A DNA stretch of 64,000 bases from Ochotona curzoniae (GCF_017591425.1 NW_024466599.1:25706001-25770000); one strand, 5' to 3'. Shown: positions 35,881-47,859, numbered from the stretch's first letter. Numbers and translations: made by a program. The notes: generated by a model not told the origin, from the sequence alone.

Positions 35881-36370
35881 CTCTTTAAGCCATCTTAACC
35901 ATGTTAAGTGTACAGTACAAAAACATTGATGTCCAACAGGTCTCTGTAATGACTACTACGCTTTATCTAAGAGTTTGACTGATTTATATATTTCATGTCA
36001 ATGGAAATGGATTATTTCTTTCCCTTTTTTTGGTTGGATTGACTTATTTTACTTACTATGTCTCTAAGCCCCAGCCAATTTGCAGCAATTTTTTTAAGAC
36101 AGAATAATATTCCATTTATGTGTATACATTTATTTTTCCAATCATTGGTTGATGGGCACTGAGCTGCTCCAATCTCTCAGTTATGAATAACACTGTAACA
36201 AACATGGATATGGAAAATAACTCCTCAAGGTCCTATTTTCAACTATCTTGGCTACATACCCAGAAGGGGGACTTCTAGATTATGAAGTAATTCTATTTTT
36301 CATGTTTTTGAGAAACCTCCAGGCTGTTCTCCATGTTGCTGCACCTTTTATATTCCCACCATTCATCCAC
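35881..36370 (-). mobile_element. L1 3' end, antisense
   Basis: CATCTTAACCATGTTAAGTG, CAATCATTGGTTGATGGGCA, ATACCCAGAAGGGGGACTTC and CCTCCAGGCTGTTCTCCATG are antisense L1 3'-end words in reversed order. Confidence 0.85.
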
Positions 36371-36499
36371 TGTCTTTATGACGAGCTGAATAATAACCAA
36401 GCAAATAATCCTAAGTAATTCCATTAAATATTCTATCGAATCAATCATCCAACACTATTGTATTTCTGGCACTGATTTATTCTTTGCCCATTGGTTCAA

Positions 36500-37060
36500 A
36501 CCACTCTTGTTAGATGCAAAAACGAATCAGTACACAGAGGCCCCTTAGTGCCGCAATTCAACACATTCAGTGCAACACATTCAATGTAAACAGTTACTTC
36601 TCTTCGCCAAAACACACGCATAAGAACATTCGTAGCATCTCTATTCACAACAGCACAAAGCCGGCAACTACCAAAGTCCATCCATGGCACAACAAATGAA
36701 TAATTGGTGGTAAAATAATGAGCGCAGTGGGAAAAAGTGAGCTTCTGCTATGGAGTAAAAGGAGCCAGTTAAAAAAGAACCCACGGGACGTGATACCATT
36801 TGTAGGAAGTTTGAAAACAGGCTCAACTCTGGAGACAGAGGTCTATGATTTCCATCATTGGGGTATGGACTAGAGCTGAACTTTAGTGAGATGCAAAATG
36901 GGTTGCTTGGGAGATTGCGACGACATCGCCTCTTGGTTTGCACAGCAGTTACGTGATGAAATTCATTAAGTTGTGCAGTTCATTGACATCTGTACATTTC
37001 CCTCTATATTTGTTGTAACTGAGAAACAATGAAAGAAAAAAGATTGCTCTTCAGAAGAGC
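36500..37060 (+). mobile_element. Old L1 3' end, sense
   Basis: AACATTCGTAGCATCTCTAT, CACAACAGCACAAAGCCGGC, ACTACCAAAGTCCATCCATG and TTGGGGTATGGACTAGAGCT follow the 3' UTR order of old (L1M-type) elements. It is an independent insertion from its antisense neighbour. Confidence 0.7.
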
Positions 37061-38330
37061 ACTCATTTCCCTGGGTCAAACACTTCTTTTTTTGTTTTAC
37101 TTTTTTAAGAGAAATAAAATCTCCCACCGTCAACTAACAAGTGAGTTTGGGGGATGCTAAGGAGAAAAAAAAAACACCCAAACATTGTATTGAAGTAAAC
37201 TTCAAAACCTAGCAGAGAGATGGAGGAGAGAAAGGAAGGAAGTTTAACCCAAGGCACGCGCTGGCAGTAAATTAGAAGAGTAAGCTGATTTGGAGGGTTA
37301 TTCAGAGTCATGTAATTCACTGTGGTATCCTAAGCATTTGGATGTGTTCATTTTTAAAGCTAAAATTTATCACTCAGTTGTCATTTCCAACAATTAACAG
37401 AAGTTCCATCACGAGCTGGGCTGAGCTTTGTTTATATGCAGTTGTTGCCTTGCATTGTTAGGCATAAAGTTACATTTGTTTCTGTTCGTGCCTCTTGCCA
37501 CAAAGCAATCCGGTGATGTAAACAGGGGGTTGAAAAGCAAGCCATCACTGAAAAAGATTAGCGTTCTGCATAGCTCAGCTCTAAATAGAGTCCCTTCAAC
37601 TCTTCAATATTAGAGGAGGCTCTGCCCCATGAAGTCATCCTGATTTATAGCCAGGACTCTCAGTAATAACAACATGACCATGTCTAGATTTCGCGATATA
37701 AAAGTAACCCATATAATAAATTCTATTTTAATTAGCCTGTGTTTTCCATTGTAAGAGGCCTTGGCTAATAGCATCTATCCTGGCATAGTTAATGAGGTGG
37801 CACTAGATCCCTCCAGGATTAGAAATTACATGCAATTAAAGACAGACCCACCTTTTGTGTACTGAGCTGCATAAAGCAGTTGTTTCCAACCAACACCCAG
37901 TCCAACCACGTCATCTATCACCGGAACAATCAGAGCCTCCCACCCAGGATCCCTGATTCTATCTTTGCCTTTATTCCCTTCTCTACGCAGTAATGAGGAC
38001 GGTGCCTTTAAATCCTAAACTGGATCATAATCCTTTTCTGGAAGCCCTGTGGAATCTTTCAGTCTCACTCAAAATGGAATCAAGTCTTTATGACAAGGCC
38101 TTTCCTTACTGGGCTTGGTTAGCGTCTATCCGTGCCAGCGAGCTGGCCCCTGGGTGAGCCCGAGCACCCTCACAGAACGCATTGCTTGCTCTCTCACTGC
38201 ATTCGCACCACAAGTGCCACCTTTTTTTTTTTTATAACTTCCTTGCTCTCTGTAAACACTCTTCCAGTTTCTAATTTCTTCACCTTGTCTTACTCTTCTT
38301 CGTAACCATTCAATTAAAACCGTGTGTGTT
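37061..38330. other. Repeat-poor single-copy-looking DNA
   Basis: 37320-37950 has no recognised repeat, moderate GC, and several TAATTA/AATTAA homeodomain-type words. It could be a conserved non-coding element, but nothing in the sequence proves that. A short T-run is at 38222-38234. Confidence 0.35.
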
Positions 38331-38334
38331 TTTA

Positions 38335-38510
38335 AAATACGCATGGATTGGTTTACTGTCCCTTTCTCACATCTAGAATATGAGCTCCCCCTAGTGGAGA
38401 GTAAGGATTCTGTTTTGTTAACTGGCACATTTGCAGAGCCTAATATAGTGCCTGGTACATGGTGGGTCGTCAATAAATACTTACTAATTAATGAATGATT
38501 GAACATGTGA
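38335..38510 (+). repeat. L2 3' end (ancient LINE)
   Basis: CTAGAATATGAGCTCCCCCT, ATAGTGCCTGGTACATGGTG and CAATAAATACTTACTAATTA, then AATGAATGA, match the 3' end of mammalian L2. Confidence 0.85.
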
Positions 38511-38738
38511 TTAAATGATTAAATTAATAATACAATATATGTGCAGTTTTAGTTTGGAAATTAGAAAATCGCTTCTTTTTATGATTATTCCTTTATTTAC
38601 TGAGAAAATAGAGAGAGATCTTCCATCTGCTGGTTTACCTTATTGCACTTAATGTCTGCAGTGGCACAGCTGGACCAGGCTGAAGCCAGGAGCCTATGAC
38701 TCCATCTGCCTACCCCATGTGGGCAGAAGTAGTACAAA

Positions 38739-38754
38739 ACTTGGGCCATCTTTT
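38739..38754. repeat. Target-site duplication, left copy (RPL29 retrocopy)
   Basis: ACTTGGGCCATCTTTT, identical over 16 bp to the right copy at 39442-39457. Length and A-rich junction fit L1-mediated insertion. Confidence 0.95.
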
Positions 38755-39441
38755 CTTCTTCTTCCAGTTCTAGAGGCTTTGACAGCTGTGGGTTATGGGG
38801 TGGACATAGCCAAGTCCAAGAACCATACCACACACAACCAGTCCTGAAAGTGGCACGGAAATGACAGCAAGAATCTCTAATCACAAAGACACAAATCTCT
38901 TAAAGGAGTGGACCCCAAGTTCCCAAGGAACACACACTTTGCCAAGAAGCACAATAAGAAGAGCCTGAAAAAGATGCAGGCCAGCAACCCTAAGGCCGTG
39001 AGTGCACAGGCCGAGGCCATCAAGGCCATGGTCAAAACCAAGGAAGTAAGGCCCGCCATTCCCAGTGGGGTCAGCCGCAAGCTTCATCGACTCACCTGCA
39101 TTGCCCACCCCAAGCTCAGGAAGCCTACTCGTGCCTGCATGGCCAATGGTGTCAGGCTGACCCAAGCAAAGGCCAAGACTGAGCCTCAGAACAAGAAAAA
39201 GGTCAAGGCTCAGGTCAAGGTTGAAGCCAAGTCCCAGACCAAACCCAAAGCCCCAGCCCAGGCTGTACCTGCAGCACCTTGCCCAGCTCAGCCTTCTCCC
39301 AAAGATGCCCAGCCCCCCACAAAGGCTCAGTAGTGACAGCCTCTGCCGGCTAAGCGGGGACAAAAGGACTGATGTGATCACTGGGCTGCTGTCCTTCTGT
39401 GTCATTTGTACAAATAAACCTGAGATGGGAGGAAAAAAATC
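38755..39441 (+). pseudogene. RPL29: Processed pseudogene of ribosomal protein L29
   Basis: The downstream open frame (GVDPKF..., [31 protein letters not shown]) is clearly RPL29 (eL29) of the large ribosomal subunit. It is intronless, begins with a pyrimidine-rich 5' UTR-like stretch (38755-38805), and has a poly-A signal at 39413-39418 and a short A tract at 39433-39439. The start codon is ATA (38806). Codon 14 is TGA (38845-38847) and codon 25 TAA (38878-38880), both at positions that are CGA arginine codons in the parent. No frameshift was seen; the frame ends at TAG 39331-39333, giving 175 codons against 159 in human, with the extra length in the Lys/Ala/Pro-rich tail. It cannot make the full protein. 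Confidence 0.95.
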
Positions 39442-39457
39442 ACTTGGGCCATCTTTT
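39442..39457. repeat. Target-site duplication, right copy (RPL29 retrocopy)
   Basis: Second copy of ACTTGGGCCATCTTTT, directly after the A tract of the retrocopy. Confidence 0.95.
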
Positions 39458-39594
39458 GTTACTTTCTAAGTGTATTGCCTGGTAGGTGGATTAGAAACAA
39501 AGAATCTGAGACTCAAGCTGATGCTCCTATGAGATGCCAGCAGTGCAGGCGAGGGCTTATCCCGCTGTGCCACAATACTGGCCTCTAGAAAATC

Positions 39595-39830
39595 ATTTCT
39601 AAGCCACTTATTGCCTGAGTTATTATGACACCATTATCATTCTTTTACTAAAGGCATATTCAAATAGATTTATATTCCTAATATTTCAAGACATTGACAA
39701 ATTCATAACAAACTTCAACTTCTGTCCTGGGTGACATGACAAATAGGACATATAGCCATAAGCTGCTCATTAGGTCATATTTTTTTTGTCTCTCACTCCA
39801 ATTTTTGTTTTGTCTCTCACTCCAGTACGA
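39595..39830. other. Unassigned DNA with a short direct repeat
   Basis: The 14-base word TGTCTCTCACTCCA occurs twice at about 39788 and 39812. Otherwise featureless. Confidence 0.5.
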
Positions 39831-39837
39831 AATATAG

Positions 39838-41003
39838 CTTTTCCAAGGCAAAAATTATAGCCAAGTTACTGAAAGTCAAAGACAAGGAGAGAATCTTAAA
39901 GATGGTAAAAGTATCAAGTTACATAGAAAGGAAAACCAGTTAGACTAACAGCAGTTGAAGCAGAAGTCTTCTAGACCAGAAGGTCATGGTAGGATGACGC
40001 ATTCAAGGTTTTAAAGGACAAATATTTCCAACCAAGAACGACATATCCAGGGAAGCAACAACATAGGAGTAGAGGAGAGAAAAAAATATTCCTCATTTAA
40101 CAAAAACTGAGAGAATGAATCATTGACAAATTGCATTACACGAAATTCTGAAGGAAATCCTACATTAGAAATAAACATCTTGAAAACACATTAACAAATT
40201 TGCAACAGAGCAAGCACAATTAGTAACCAGTCAGTTAACAGGTGTCAGCACTTATCTATCAATACTATCCTTGAAAGGGAATAGATTAATTTCCTGAGCT
40301 GGAAGGTTTAGGTTGGCTGCATGGATAAAATCCAAGACACAGTTATCTGTGGCTACAGAAAGTCACTTCACAAATAGATACACATAGCCTGAAAGTGGAA
40401 GACTGAGAAAAGACAACATCTGGCAAATGGAAACCAAAACTAAGCAGGAAGGAACTCATATCAGACAAAATAGACTTTAAATTAAAAGTTACCAGAAGAG
40501 ACAAAAAAGGAATTGCATATTGATAAAAAGATCAATTTAACCAGAAGATGTATCATACTTTATATACACTCAACACAAGCCCACCCAGAGAAGTACAGCA
40601 GATCCCATTACAACTAATGAGAGAAACAGACTCCCATACAATAATAGGAGGGCGCTTCCACATCCTATTGCCATCACGGCCAGATCACTCAGACAGAAAA
40701 TCAATATGACTGCACCACAGATGGACCATATCATGAGCAAATGGACTTTACAGATGTTCAAATGGACATTCACCCATCAGCTACAGCATACACATTGGTC
40801 TTATCAGCATGCAAAACATTTTAGGATAGATCATACATTAGAGCCAAAATGAAGCCCAGGTAAATTTAAAAATATTGACATCGTGCCACATATCCTCTCA
40901 GATCACGAAGAAATACTATCAGGAATCAACAATAGAAACAACAGCACATTTACAAATACATGGAAATTAAACAACATGTTAGTGAACAAACTGGGATGGA
41001 CAT
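39838..41003 (+). mobile_element. Old L1 fragment: ORF1 3' end to ORF2 endonuclease region
   Basis: AAGACAAGGAGAGAATCTTA and AGACTAACAGCAGTTGAAGC match the ORF1 C-terminal region. CAGACAAAATAGACTTTAAA, AAGATCAATTTAACCAGAAG, CTCAACACAAGCCCACCCAG and ACATGGAAATTAAACAACAT match the endonuclease part of ORF2. All frames carry stops. The fragment stops abruptly near 41003. Confidence 0.85.
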
Positions 41004-43490
41004 GATTGCAGTGTCCCTTGGCATGGTGTGGACTGGGTTTGGGGTGTGCCAGACTATTAGATTCCAGCACCTTCTAGTACCTGCAAGAGCGATGGTGGTG
41101 CAAGATGGTATTGGCTAGGTCTCAGCACCCATTGAACCACACAAGAGCTGGGTCTGGGTGGTGGGCCAGGCAGGGCTAGGCTGTAGTACCCAATGGTAAG
41201 AGCTCGGACAGGTGTGAGTTAGTTGGGCAAGGCCGTTGTTTCTTCTAGGACAAGGGATGGGCCAAATCAGGCTGGGTCAGGGACTCACTCATTTGCATGA
41301 GATCTGCCACAGGGAGATAACCTGATAGAGGATCTTGGAGAACTTCTTTGTTAGGATGCAGTTCCTGCAGGTGAGTGCAAGAATCAAGACTGGGAACAGC
41401 TCAGGTCAGGACAGGTTACAATACTTGCTGCATAGATATGGGTCAGGTTTCATGGGACTGGGGCAGACCAGGCTGGGCCAGTTCATAGCACCCACTGGCA
41501 GATCTGAGAGCCAGGATGGGGTATAAGACAAGCCAGCTTGGGCTGTAATACTAGTCAGTTCACAGTAGGGTTGGGACTGGGGCAGCCCAGGCTGGGCTAA
41601 GCTGTAGCATCCATCAGCCTGAGCTGGAACTGGGGGCAGACTGAGCCAGGCCATGCTACAACACCCAGCAGCAAATACTAAGGTGGGACAGGCCTTGCCA
41701 TACTGGGCCACAGTACCTAACAGGACACATGAAACCAGAGGGCAGGGCAATCCCACTACTGGGGAAGCAAGTACTCCATTCTGGGCCACTGCTCCTGCTG
41801 GTAAGTCAGAGAACTGAGAGTGGGGACAAATCAGGCTAGGCAGGGCTACACCCCTATTGGCCTGCATGTAAGCTGGTTTAGGGGAAGGGCCAGGCTAGGC
41901 TAAGCAACTATATTTACTGTCACATGCTTGAGCCAGAGTAAGTACAGGTTGGTTGGGCTTTGCCGCAGCATCCACTGGCAAGTGCTGAGAATGGGGACAA
42001 GTCCTGAGAAGCTAGAGTGCAGAACAACCTAGAAAGTATGAGATCTGGGGCTGGGAATGGGTCTACTAGTGTAACTGTGGGCACCTCTCTGATGGGTTTG
42101 CATCTCCCAGCAGTAAGCATGAGAATCAGGGTTATGGTGAGCCTGACTAGACAGGCGGTAGCATCTGCCAGCAACAGTATGGGCTGGACCCAGTGCGGCA
42201 ATCTAGCGGCTAAAGTCCTTGCCTTGCATGCACTGAGATCTCATATGAGAGCAAGTTCTAATCCTGATATTTCACTTCCCATCCAGCTCCCTGCTTGTGG
42301 CCTGGGAAAGCAGTAGAAGACAGCCTTGGGACCCTGCACCTACATGGAAGACCCAGAAGAAGCTCCTGGCTTCAGATCAGCTTAGTTCCAGTTCCTGTGG
42401 CCACTTGGTGAGTGAACCAGTGGATGGAAGATCTTTCGCTCTGTCTCTCCTTCTCTTTGTAAATCTGCTTTTCCAATAAAAATAAATAAATCTTTTAAAA
42501 AAAGTGTAGGCTGAACTAGGCTGCAACAGCCATTGATGTGCACAAAAGCTGAATGGGATATGGGACAGACTGAACCAGTCTGCTGCATGCTGCATTCAGT
42601 TTTTGTATATGCCAGTGCACAGCAACCAGGGCTGCAGCAGGCCTGGTGGGAGCTACTGGGGGTCACTCCAACTGGGCTCAAGTTTTTCCACTGGTGTACA
42701 TGAGGGCTCAGTGTGTGGCGTGCAGGGTTGGGCTGAGCCACAGCATCTGTTCTTTCGTGTAAGAGATAGGGCTGAAGATAGAACTGACACAGCAACTGTA
42801 ACACCAGTGTGTGTAGGCTCATACACAGGAGTCAGGTCTGGAGTCACCTCAGATAGGGTGCCTTTGGGGACCGTCACCCAACTGAACCACTGGACTTAGA
42901 ACTCCAACCATGGGGAGAACTGCAGGATCTGTGGTCTGAGTGTGAGTGCATGAGTCAGAACCAGGCTACCTCAGTTGCTTAATATGGTGCAGCAGATAGT
43001 ACGCCCAGATGCACATGGGGGATATGGCAGCCCATTGGAGCCTGCAGAGAACATGTGGTACCATAGCAGAGGATGGAGGGCAGAACAAATTGGACAATTT
43101 TCCCAGCCAAGCACTGACAGCAAGTATCTGGGTGAATGGAGACTCTAATGTGGACTACATCAGCCAATGGACCTTGACGATTTCTTTATGTTTGGAGCAA
43201 CAAAATCAACATTACGACTTGAACAGAACCCTCGGAGCACTCTCCACACTGGACTCTGGGATGACATTTGGTGGCTGTCCTCTATCCCTGGGTACTGATG
43301 CAGTTAGGATGCTGGGGCAGCTTCCTCCCTTTCTGCTCCCCCCAGATACAGAAAAAAAACAATAGGAAAATTGGAAAGAATGGTGTCACCATCTTTCTCT
43401 TCCTCGGCCCTTCCTACCCTAAACAAAGGTCCAACTCAACTAAGCAAACATCATTAAAAATAAAATTTAAAAATTAAAAAGAAAAAAAAA
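41004..43490 (+). repeat. GC-rich degenerate tandem-repeat element with an A-rich end
   Basis: Motifs such as CAGGCTGGGCT, AGCACCCACTGGCA and GACTGGGGCAG recur at irregular spacing of roughly 60-110 bp from about 41010 to 42190, then more weakly to 43050. The tract is interrupted by a CSINE at 42187-42505. A non-repetitive stretch (43050-43430) and an A-rich end (43453-43492) follow. The layout of a tandem array, a unique body and an A-rich tail resembles an L1 5' UTR piece or a composite VNTR retroelement; the family was not identified. Short ORFs here are chance. Confidence 0.6.
42187..42505 (+). mobile_element. CSINE inside the tandem-repeat element
   Basis: GACCCAGTGCGGCAATCTAG, CCAGCTCCCTGCTTGTGGCC and CAGTGGATGGAAGATCTTTC, ending AATAAATAAATCTTTTAAAA. 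It post-dates the tandem array. Confidence 0.92.
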
Positions 43491-43492
43491 GC

Positions 43493-43948
43493 AATAACAA
43501 CCTCTGCTGGCAAAGGTACAAAATTTTAAAAAAAAGTAACACTCATACACCATTGGTAGAATATAAATTGATACAGCTTTCATGTAAACATTAGGAAGTT
43601 TATCAAATAATTAAATTACCAGTGGAACAGGTGCACCTTCATATTCATAACAACATCATTTACAATAGCCTAGACAAACCACCTAAGTGACTATCAATGG
43701 GTAAATGGATACAGAATAAAATGGAATACTATTTGACAATAAAAAGAAGGAAATCCTGCCATTGGCAAAAGCATGTTAAGTGAAATCAGACACACAGAAA
43801 AAAAATTACTATGATCTTACTTAAACGTCAAATAAAGAAGAGAGTACAATGGTATTTTCCAGGTGCTAGGCATGGGAAAAACAGAAAGATGTTGGTCAAA
43901 GAACATCAACTTTGATGATCAGATGAGTAAGTTCTGGGATTTAAAGTA
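43493..43948 (+). mobile_element. L1 3' end
   Basis: ACTCATACACCATTGGTAGA, AGTGACTATCAATGGGTAAA, AAGAAGGAAATCCTGCCATT and TATGATCTTACTTAAACGTC are 3'-end L1 words in order. The intervening ORF2 sequence is absent between it and the 39838-41003 fragment. Confidence 0.85.
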
Positions 43949-43949
43949 C

Positions 43950-44245
43950 CGTGGAGTGTCAGCATTGTGGTATAGAAGATTATGCCTACATCCAATATCG
44001 GAGGGCCAGTTCGACTCCTGGCAGCTCTGTTTCTGAGCCAGCTTCCTGCAAATGCATCCCAGCAGGCAGCAGGTGGTGGCCTGAGGGCTCCTGTTACCAC
44101 TCGGGAGATTAAGATGACATCCCAGCTCCTAACTCCGCTCTGGTCCTTCCTTGGCCATTGCAAGCACGACATAGGAAAGTCAGCCGATGGAACACCTTTC
44201 TCTCCCTGACACTCAGCTTTTCAAGCTGATAAAAATAATTTTTTG
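43950..44245 (+). mobile_element. CSINE, diverged
   Basis: GGAGTGTCAGCATTGTGGTA at the start, GAGCCAGCTTCCTGCAAATG in the middle and GATGGAACACCTTTCTCTCC near the end; tail CTGATAAAAATAATTTTTT. Confidence 0.8.
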
Positions 44246-45985
44246 AAATACTTTGCTAATAAATACAAACCTGAAATGTTCACATCATGTACATAAACAT
44301 GTGCAAAATATTAATTTGGTAACTATGTTGATTAATTTTATTATGATAATCATTACACAATGAATGCCTGTATCAAACCCTCACACTGTATGCCTTAAAC
44401 AATATGATTTTCATTCATCAATTATGCCTTAATGGAGTTATGGTTAGAAAGGAAATTTTATGGTTTCAAAATCTAAATTAAAATTCTGATTAATCTTCCA
44501 TAAGGAGTTGTGATGTTTGGGGCTCTTTTTCCACATGTCATTGCCAAAACAACGTTTCTCCAATAATCAGGTTTTGCCTGACTGTTATAGTTAAATTGAT
44601 GTGTTAAATTGATATTCCTTCTCTCATTGTACAAGTATCTACTGAATGTCTGCTGTGCCAAGTTCTGTGCTAGATGCTGGACAGAGACTAAGTGTCCTTG
44701 CCATTGGTGGAGCACGGAATATGGAGAGCACTGACTCACAGGCCCACAAGCCATCACTGTTTGTATCAGGTGGCAGGTGCTAGGCACAGACGTGGTGGGG
44801 TCACTCCTCTCGCAGCTTCCTGAAGGAAGTCACACTGAATGAAAGCTGCAATTCTGAGTGACACTGAGTCTGCCTCCCCAAGAGGTAGGGACACACACTC
44901 CATGTGGAAGAAACAGAATCTACGGGGAAGAGCACCCAGCTCCCTGTGTAAAGCAAAAACCAGCCAGCGTGGCTGAGACAGGCTGAGCACAGAGCAGTGT
45001 GCTGTGAGATGGAGTTTCTGGGAGCAGCGTGTCTCGCCATTCCAGGTGCGAATGCAGATTTAATCCAAGAGAGTGGAAAGCCATTGCAGGCTTTAGAGCC
45101 GAGCACTTGCAGGTATAGAACAATGCTATGTTCTTGAGTAATGTCTCTGCATACATTGGAGGAGAAAGGCTAGAAGAAGGTTAGCAAAAAGAAAAATAAA
45201 AATTATAATTTTAAAAATAGAGAAGTTATTACAGTGAGTCCAGGGAAACAACATTGCATAGACCTTGGAGTCTATTTCAGATTTCCATTCTGTTTTATTG
45301 ATTTGGGTTTTAATTCCCACATCAGCTTTACACAAATTGGTAACACTTTGGCTTGTGGCACAACAAATTTTCTTTACCTCCCAAGTCAAAATTTCCCAAG
45401 TATTTCTGCATGTTTTTTCTCCCATTTAATCTTTGTCAAGTCCCAGTGGGATTCTGATTGGGATTATATGCACTTGACAAATTCTTTTAGGAAGAATTAG
45501 CATCTCTTTCATCTTAAGCCTTCTCATCACCCCAAAACAAAGTATGTCACTGTGTTAATTCCCATCTTTTCTATTCTTTAGTGAAATTATTGCTGTATTA
45601 GCTTTCTGTGTGCTGTTTTGGTACATCTGAAGTTTATTACTTGATAATTTTTCTTATTGTTGCTATTGTATTTGGGACCTTTCTTTTACTATTTCCTAAT
45701 ATAACTGAAGTCAGAGTTACTCATATTTTCAATGGAATTGAGATAAGGCATTGAGGAGAGTTGAGGCAACCATATAACTTTTCCATGAGTCCCTGAATCT
45801 CACACTTTAACTCTACCTTTTGAGTTAAAAATCGAGAATTTACAGTTTTTATTATCTGTCTTCTTCATGACTGTGTCTGTTGAAGTAAAGGAGGCCTGTT
45901 TCCATTGACCTATCTTGGCAGTCTGCAATGGTAAATTTGTCCAGGAAAAAAAAAATCGATTATTGCTTCAAAATGTCACCTCCCT
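44246..45985. other. Unassigned DNA with L2/MIR-like remnants
   Basis: 44630-44695 carries TGTCTGCTGTGCCAAGTTCT, an L2/MIR-like 3' word. 44940-45115, with GAGTGGAAAGCCATTGCAGG, resembles another old repeat body. The rest (45120-45985) is AT-rich and unassigned. Confidence 0.45.
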
Positions 45986-45989
45986 GCAT

Positions 45990-45999
45990 GATAGATAAG

Positions 46000-46050
<51 letters not shown>
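45990..46050. repeat. (AGAT)n microsatellite
   Basis: About thirteen tandem tetranucleotide copies, with one AAGT interruption near the left end. Confidence 0.96.
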
Positions 46051-47855
46051 GCACTTCTTTATATTAAAGAAGATTAGAAAGGACTTCCAATATTTGTTAC
46101 TCTGAGCACTGCACACTCTCCAGGAGTGATGCCATCCAAACTCATAGGAATCCCTACAATGTAAGCTCCCTCACCTCCCTCACCCCACAAATGTAAACTG
46201 GAATCCTCTAGGATAAATACAAATCATTTTCTCTTGTTCTCAGTACTTTGTGTTTTCCAAATATATGCCCAGGATCCATTTTTACATTTTACAATCAGAA
46301 CTAAAAAAAAATCGCAAACACAAAGGAATTTCAACCGAAGCAGAGAAAAACGGGAGAGAGAGATTCCGTGCTCAGAAGTACTCAAGATGTGTGGCTTCAA
46401 AGGAAGGCATGCATCTAAAAACTGAAATCTGATCATAAGGTCCCCCTAATTCCCAATGCAGTGAGGGACAGACGTAAGGGAAAGAAAGGATGAAAGGGAG
46501 AGAAACACAAACAAAGCTCTCAGTGTGACTCCATGCAGAACTCTTGCAGGATTCTTTGTTGTTCCTGTCCTTCAAAATGTGAACTATTTTTTTCCAAACG
46601 GGAAACACAGCTCTCGACAGGCCAGGAGGAGGGACTATGTCGAGTGAGTTGATCGCAGGCTCAAATAACCAGAGTGCAGAAGAGACCTGTCAGTGTCACA
46701 TCAAAGCCACGGCAGGTAAGAGCTGCAAGATCACAGATGAAGGAAGGAATGTCAAGGGCTGCAGACAGACACGCAGCCTGAACTTCAAAGAGGAAAACAG
46801 TACGTGGGATGAAAATGATGGACACATGAGCTTGATATTCATTCTGGAAAAAAAAATATCGTTTGGATTATTAAAGAATAGTCTTAATCCTTTAAGAGTA
46901 CTTGCGTTTCAGCTTCTAAATCCCTAAAATAACTCAGGATCTCTCTCTTCCCTTTAAGTTAGCATCAGGTGGTATCTGCCTGTGAGTTTTCAAGGAATGG
47001 TGCCACTGTGCTCCAGTGAGCATGTCACAAAGCAGTAAGGAAGAGGCTGGGATCCTAAGCCTTCCAGCTCCCAGAAACACACAGGCAGCAGCCAACACTT
47101 CTTCACCATGCCAGCACTATAATAATGATGAAGGCATTGTCCTGTCTTTCCAAAATTTTCCAGAGGATGGAAAGATGGTCACCGCTGTTGTAGCTATGAT
47201 GATACTCAGGGACTTGCATATCTGAAATAAAACAGACATCTTGCCTTTCAAGGCTGTTGGACAAAGGCTTTCAAGAACTTTCTCTGAAGAGGTTGTCCTG
47301 AAGGGTAAAGTGGTGTCCTCCTCCAGATGCAAGCCAGTGCCCAACAGCCTTCCTCCTGGGGCAGACTAGGTCCTCCTGAGTGTGAGAGTGGGCTGAGCAT
47401 CCTCTCTGTCCATCTCCTCTGAAGACCACAGTTTCTTATGGTCAGACAGGACCAGGAGAACCCACTGAGGCTACAGGAAGAACTCAGACATATTTCAGTG
47501 CAAAAATAAGAGCAGAATTTTAACAACCAGACGGCAGAAAACAGCAAATAGAACTTGAATTCCTTCTCCTCAGATGTATGCCAAGCAAATTGGTGAGATA
47601 AGAAAAGGATTAGATATTGAAGAGAAGAATGTGAGGGAAAACTGAGCAACAGGGCCTGCGAAATTCCCATGATGAAAAAAATAATTGTGTGTGAATATGA
47701 ATAATAGCACCATCACCTTACACTTTCATCCAAGCCATCTCAAACTAAGAGTGCTTCAAAGTAACGTGACCACATCATAAAAATGTTTGCTCTCATGTTT
47801 TATTGGGAAATACTAATATAATGACCAGGATTATGGACATGAGGCCGGAAGACTC
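46051..47855. other. Unassigned intergenic DNA
   Basis: No repeat or gene recognised. ORFs of 96 (46637-46927, plus) and 140 (47248-47670, minus) codons have no recognisable motif or exon signals. Confidence 0.4.
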
Positions 47856-47859
47856 AGAG

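Larger units (their letters stand above)
38575..39590 (-). mobile_element. CSINE, minus strand, split by the RPL29 retrocopy
   Basis: The left part (38575-38754) has GAGATCTTCCATCTGCTGGT and GGCTGAAGCCAGGAGCCTAT. The right part (39442-39590) ends CCCGCTGTGCCACAATACTG, the element's 5' end. The two join across the 16-bp target duplication of the retrocopy, so the CSINE is the older insertion. Confidence 0.85.

Noticed and set aside
38881..39405. 174-codon minus-strand ORF
   Set aside because: It is the antisense of the RPL29 retrocopy; its Leu/Gly-rich product mirrors the Lys/Ala/Pro codons on the other strand.
41406..41867. 153-codon minus-strand ORF
   Set aside because: It lies within the GC-rich tandem-repeat element, and repeated peptide words follow the DNA repeat.
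45990..46050. Regular short repeats considered as a CRISPR-like array
   Set aside because: It is a simple AGAT tetranucleotide microsatellite without spacers; the genome is mammalian.
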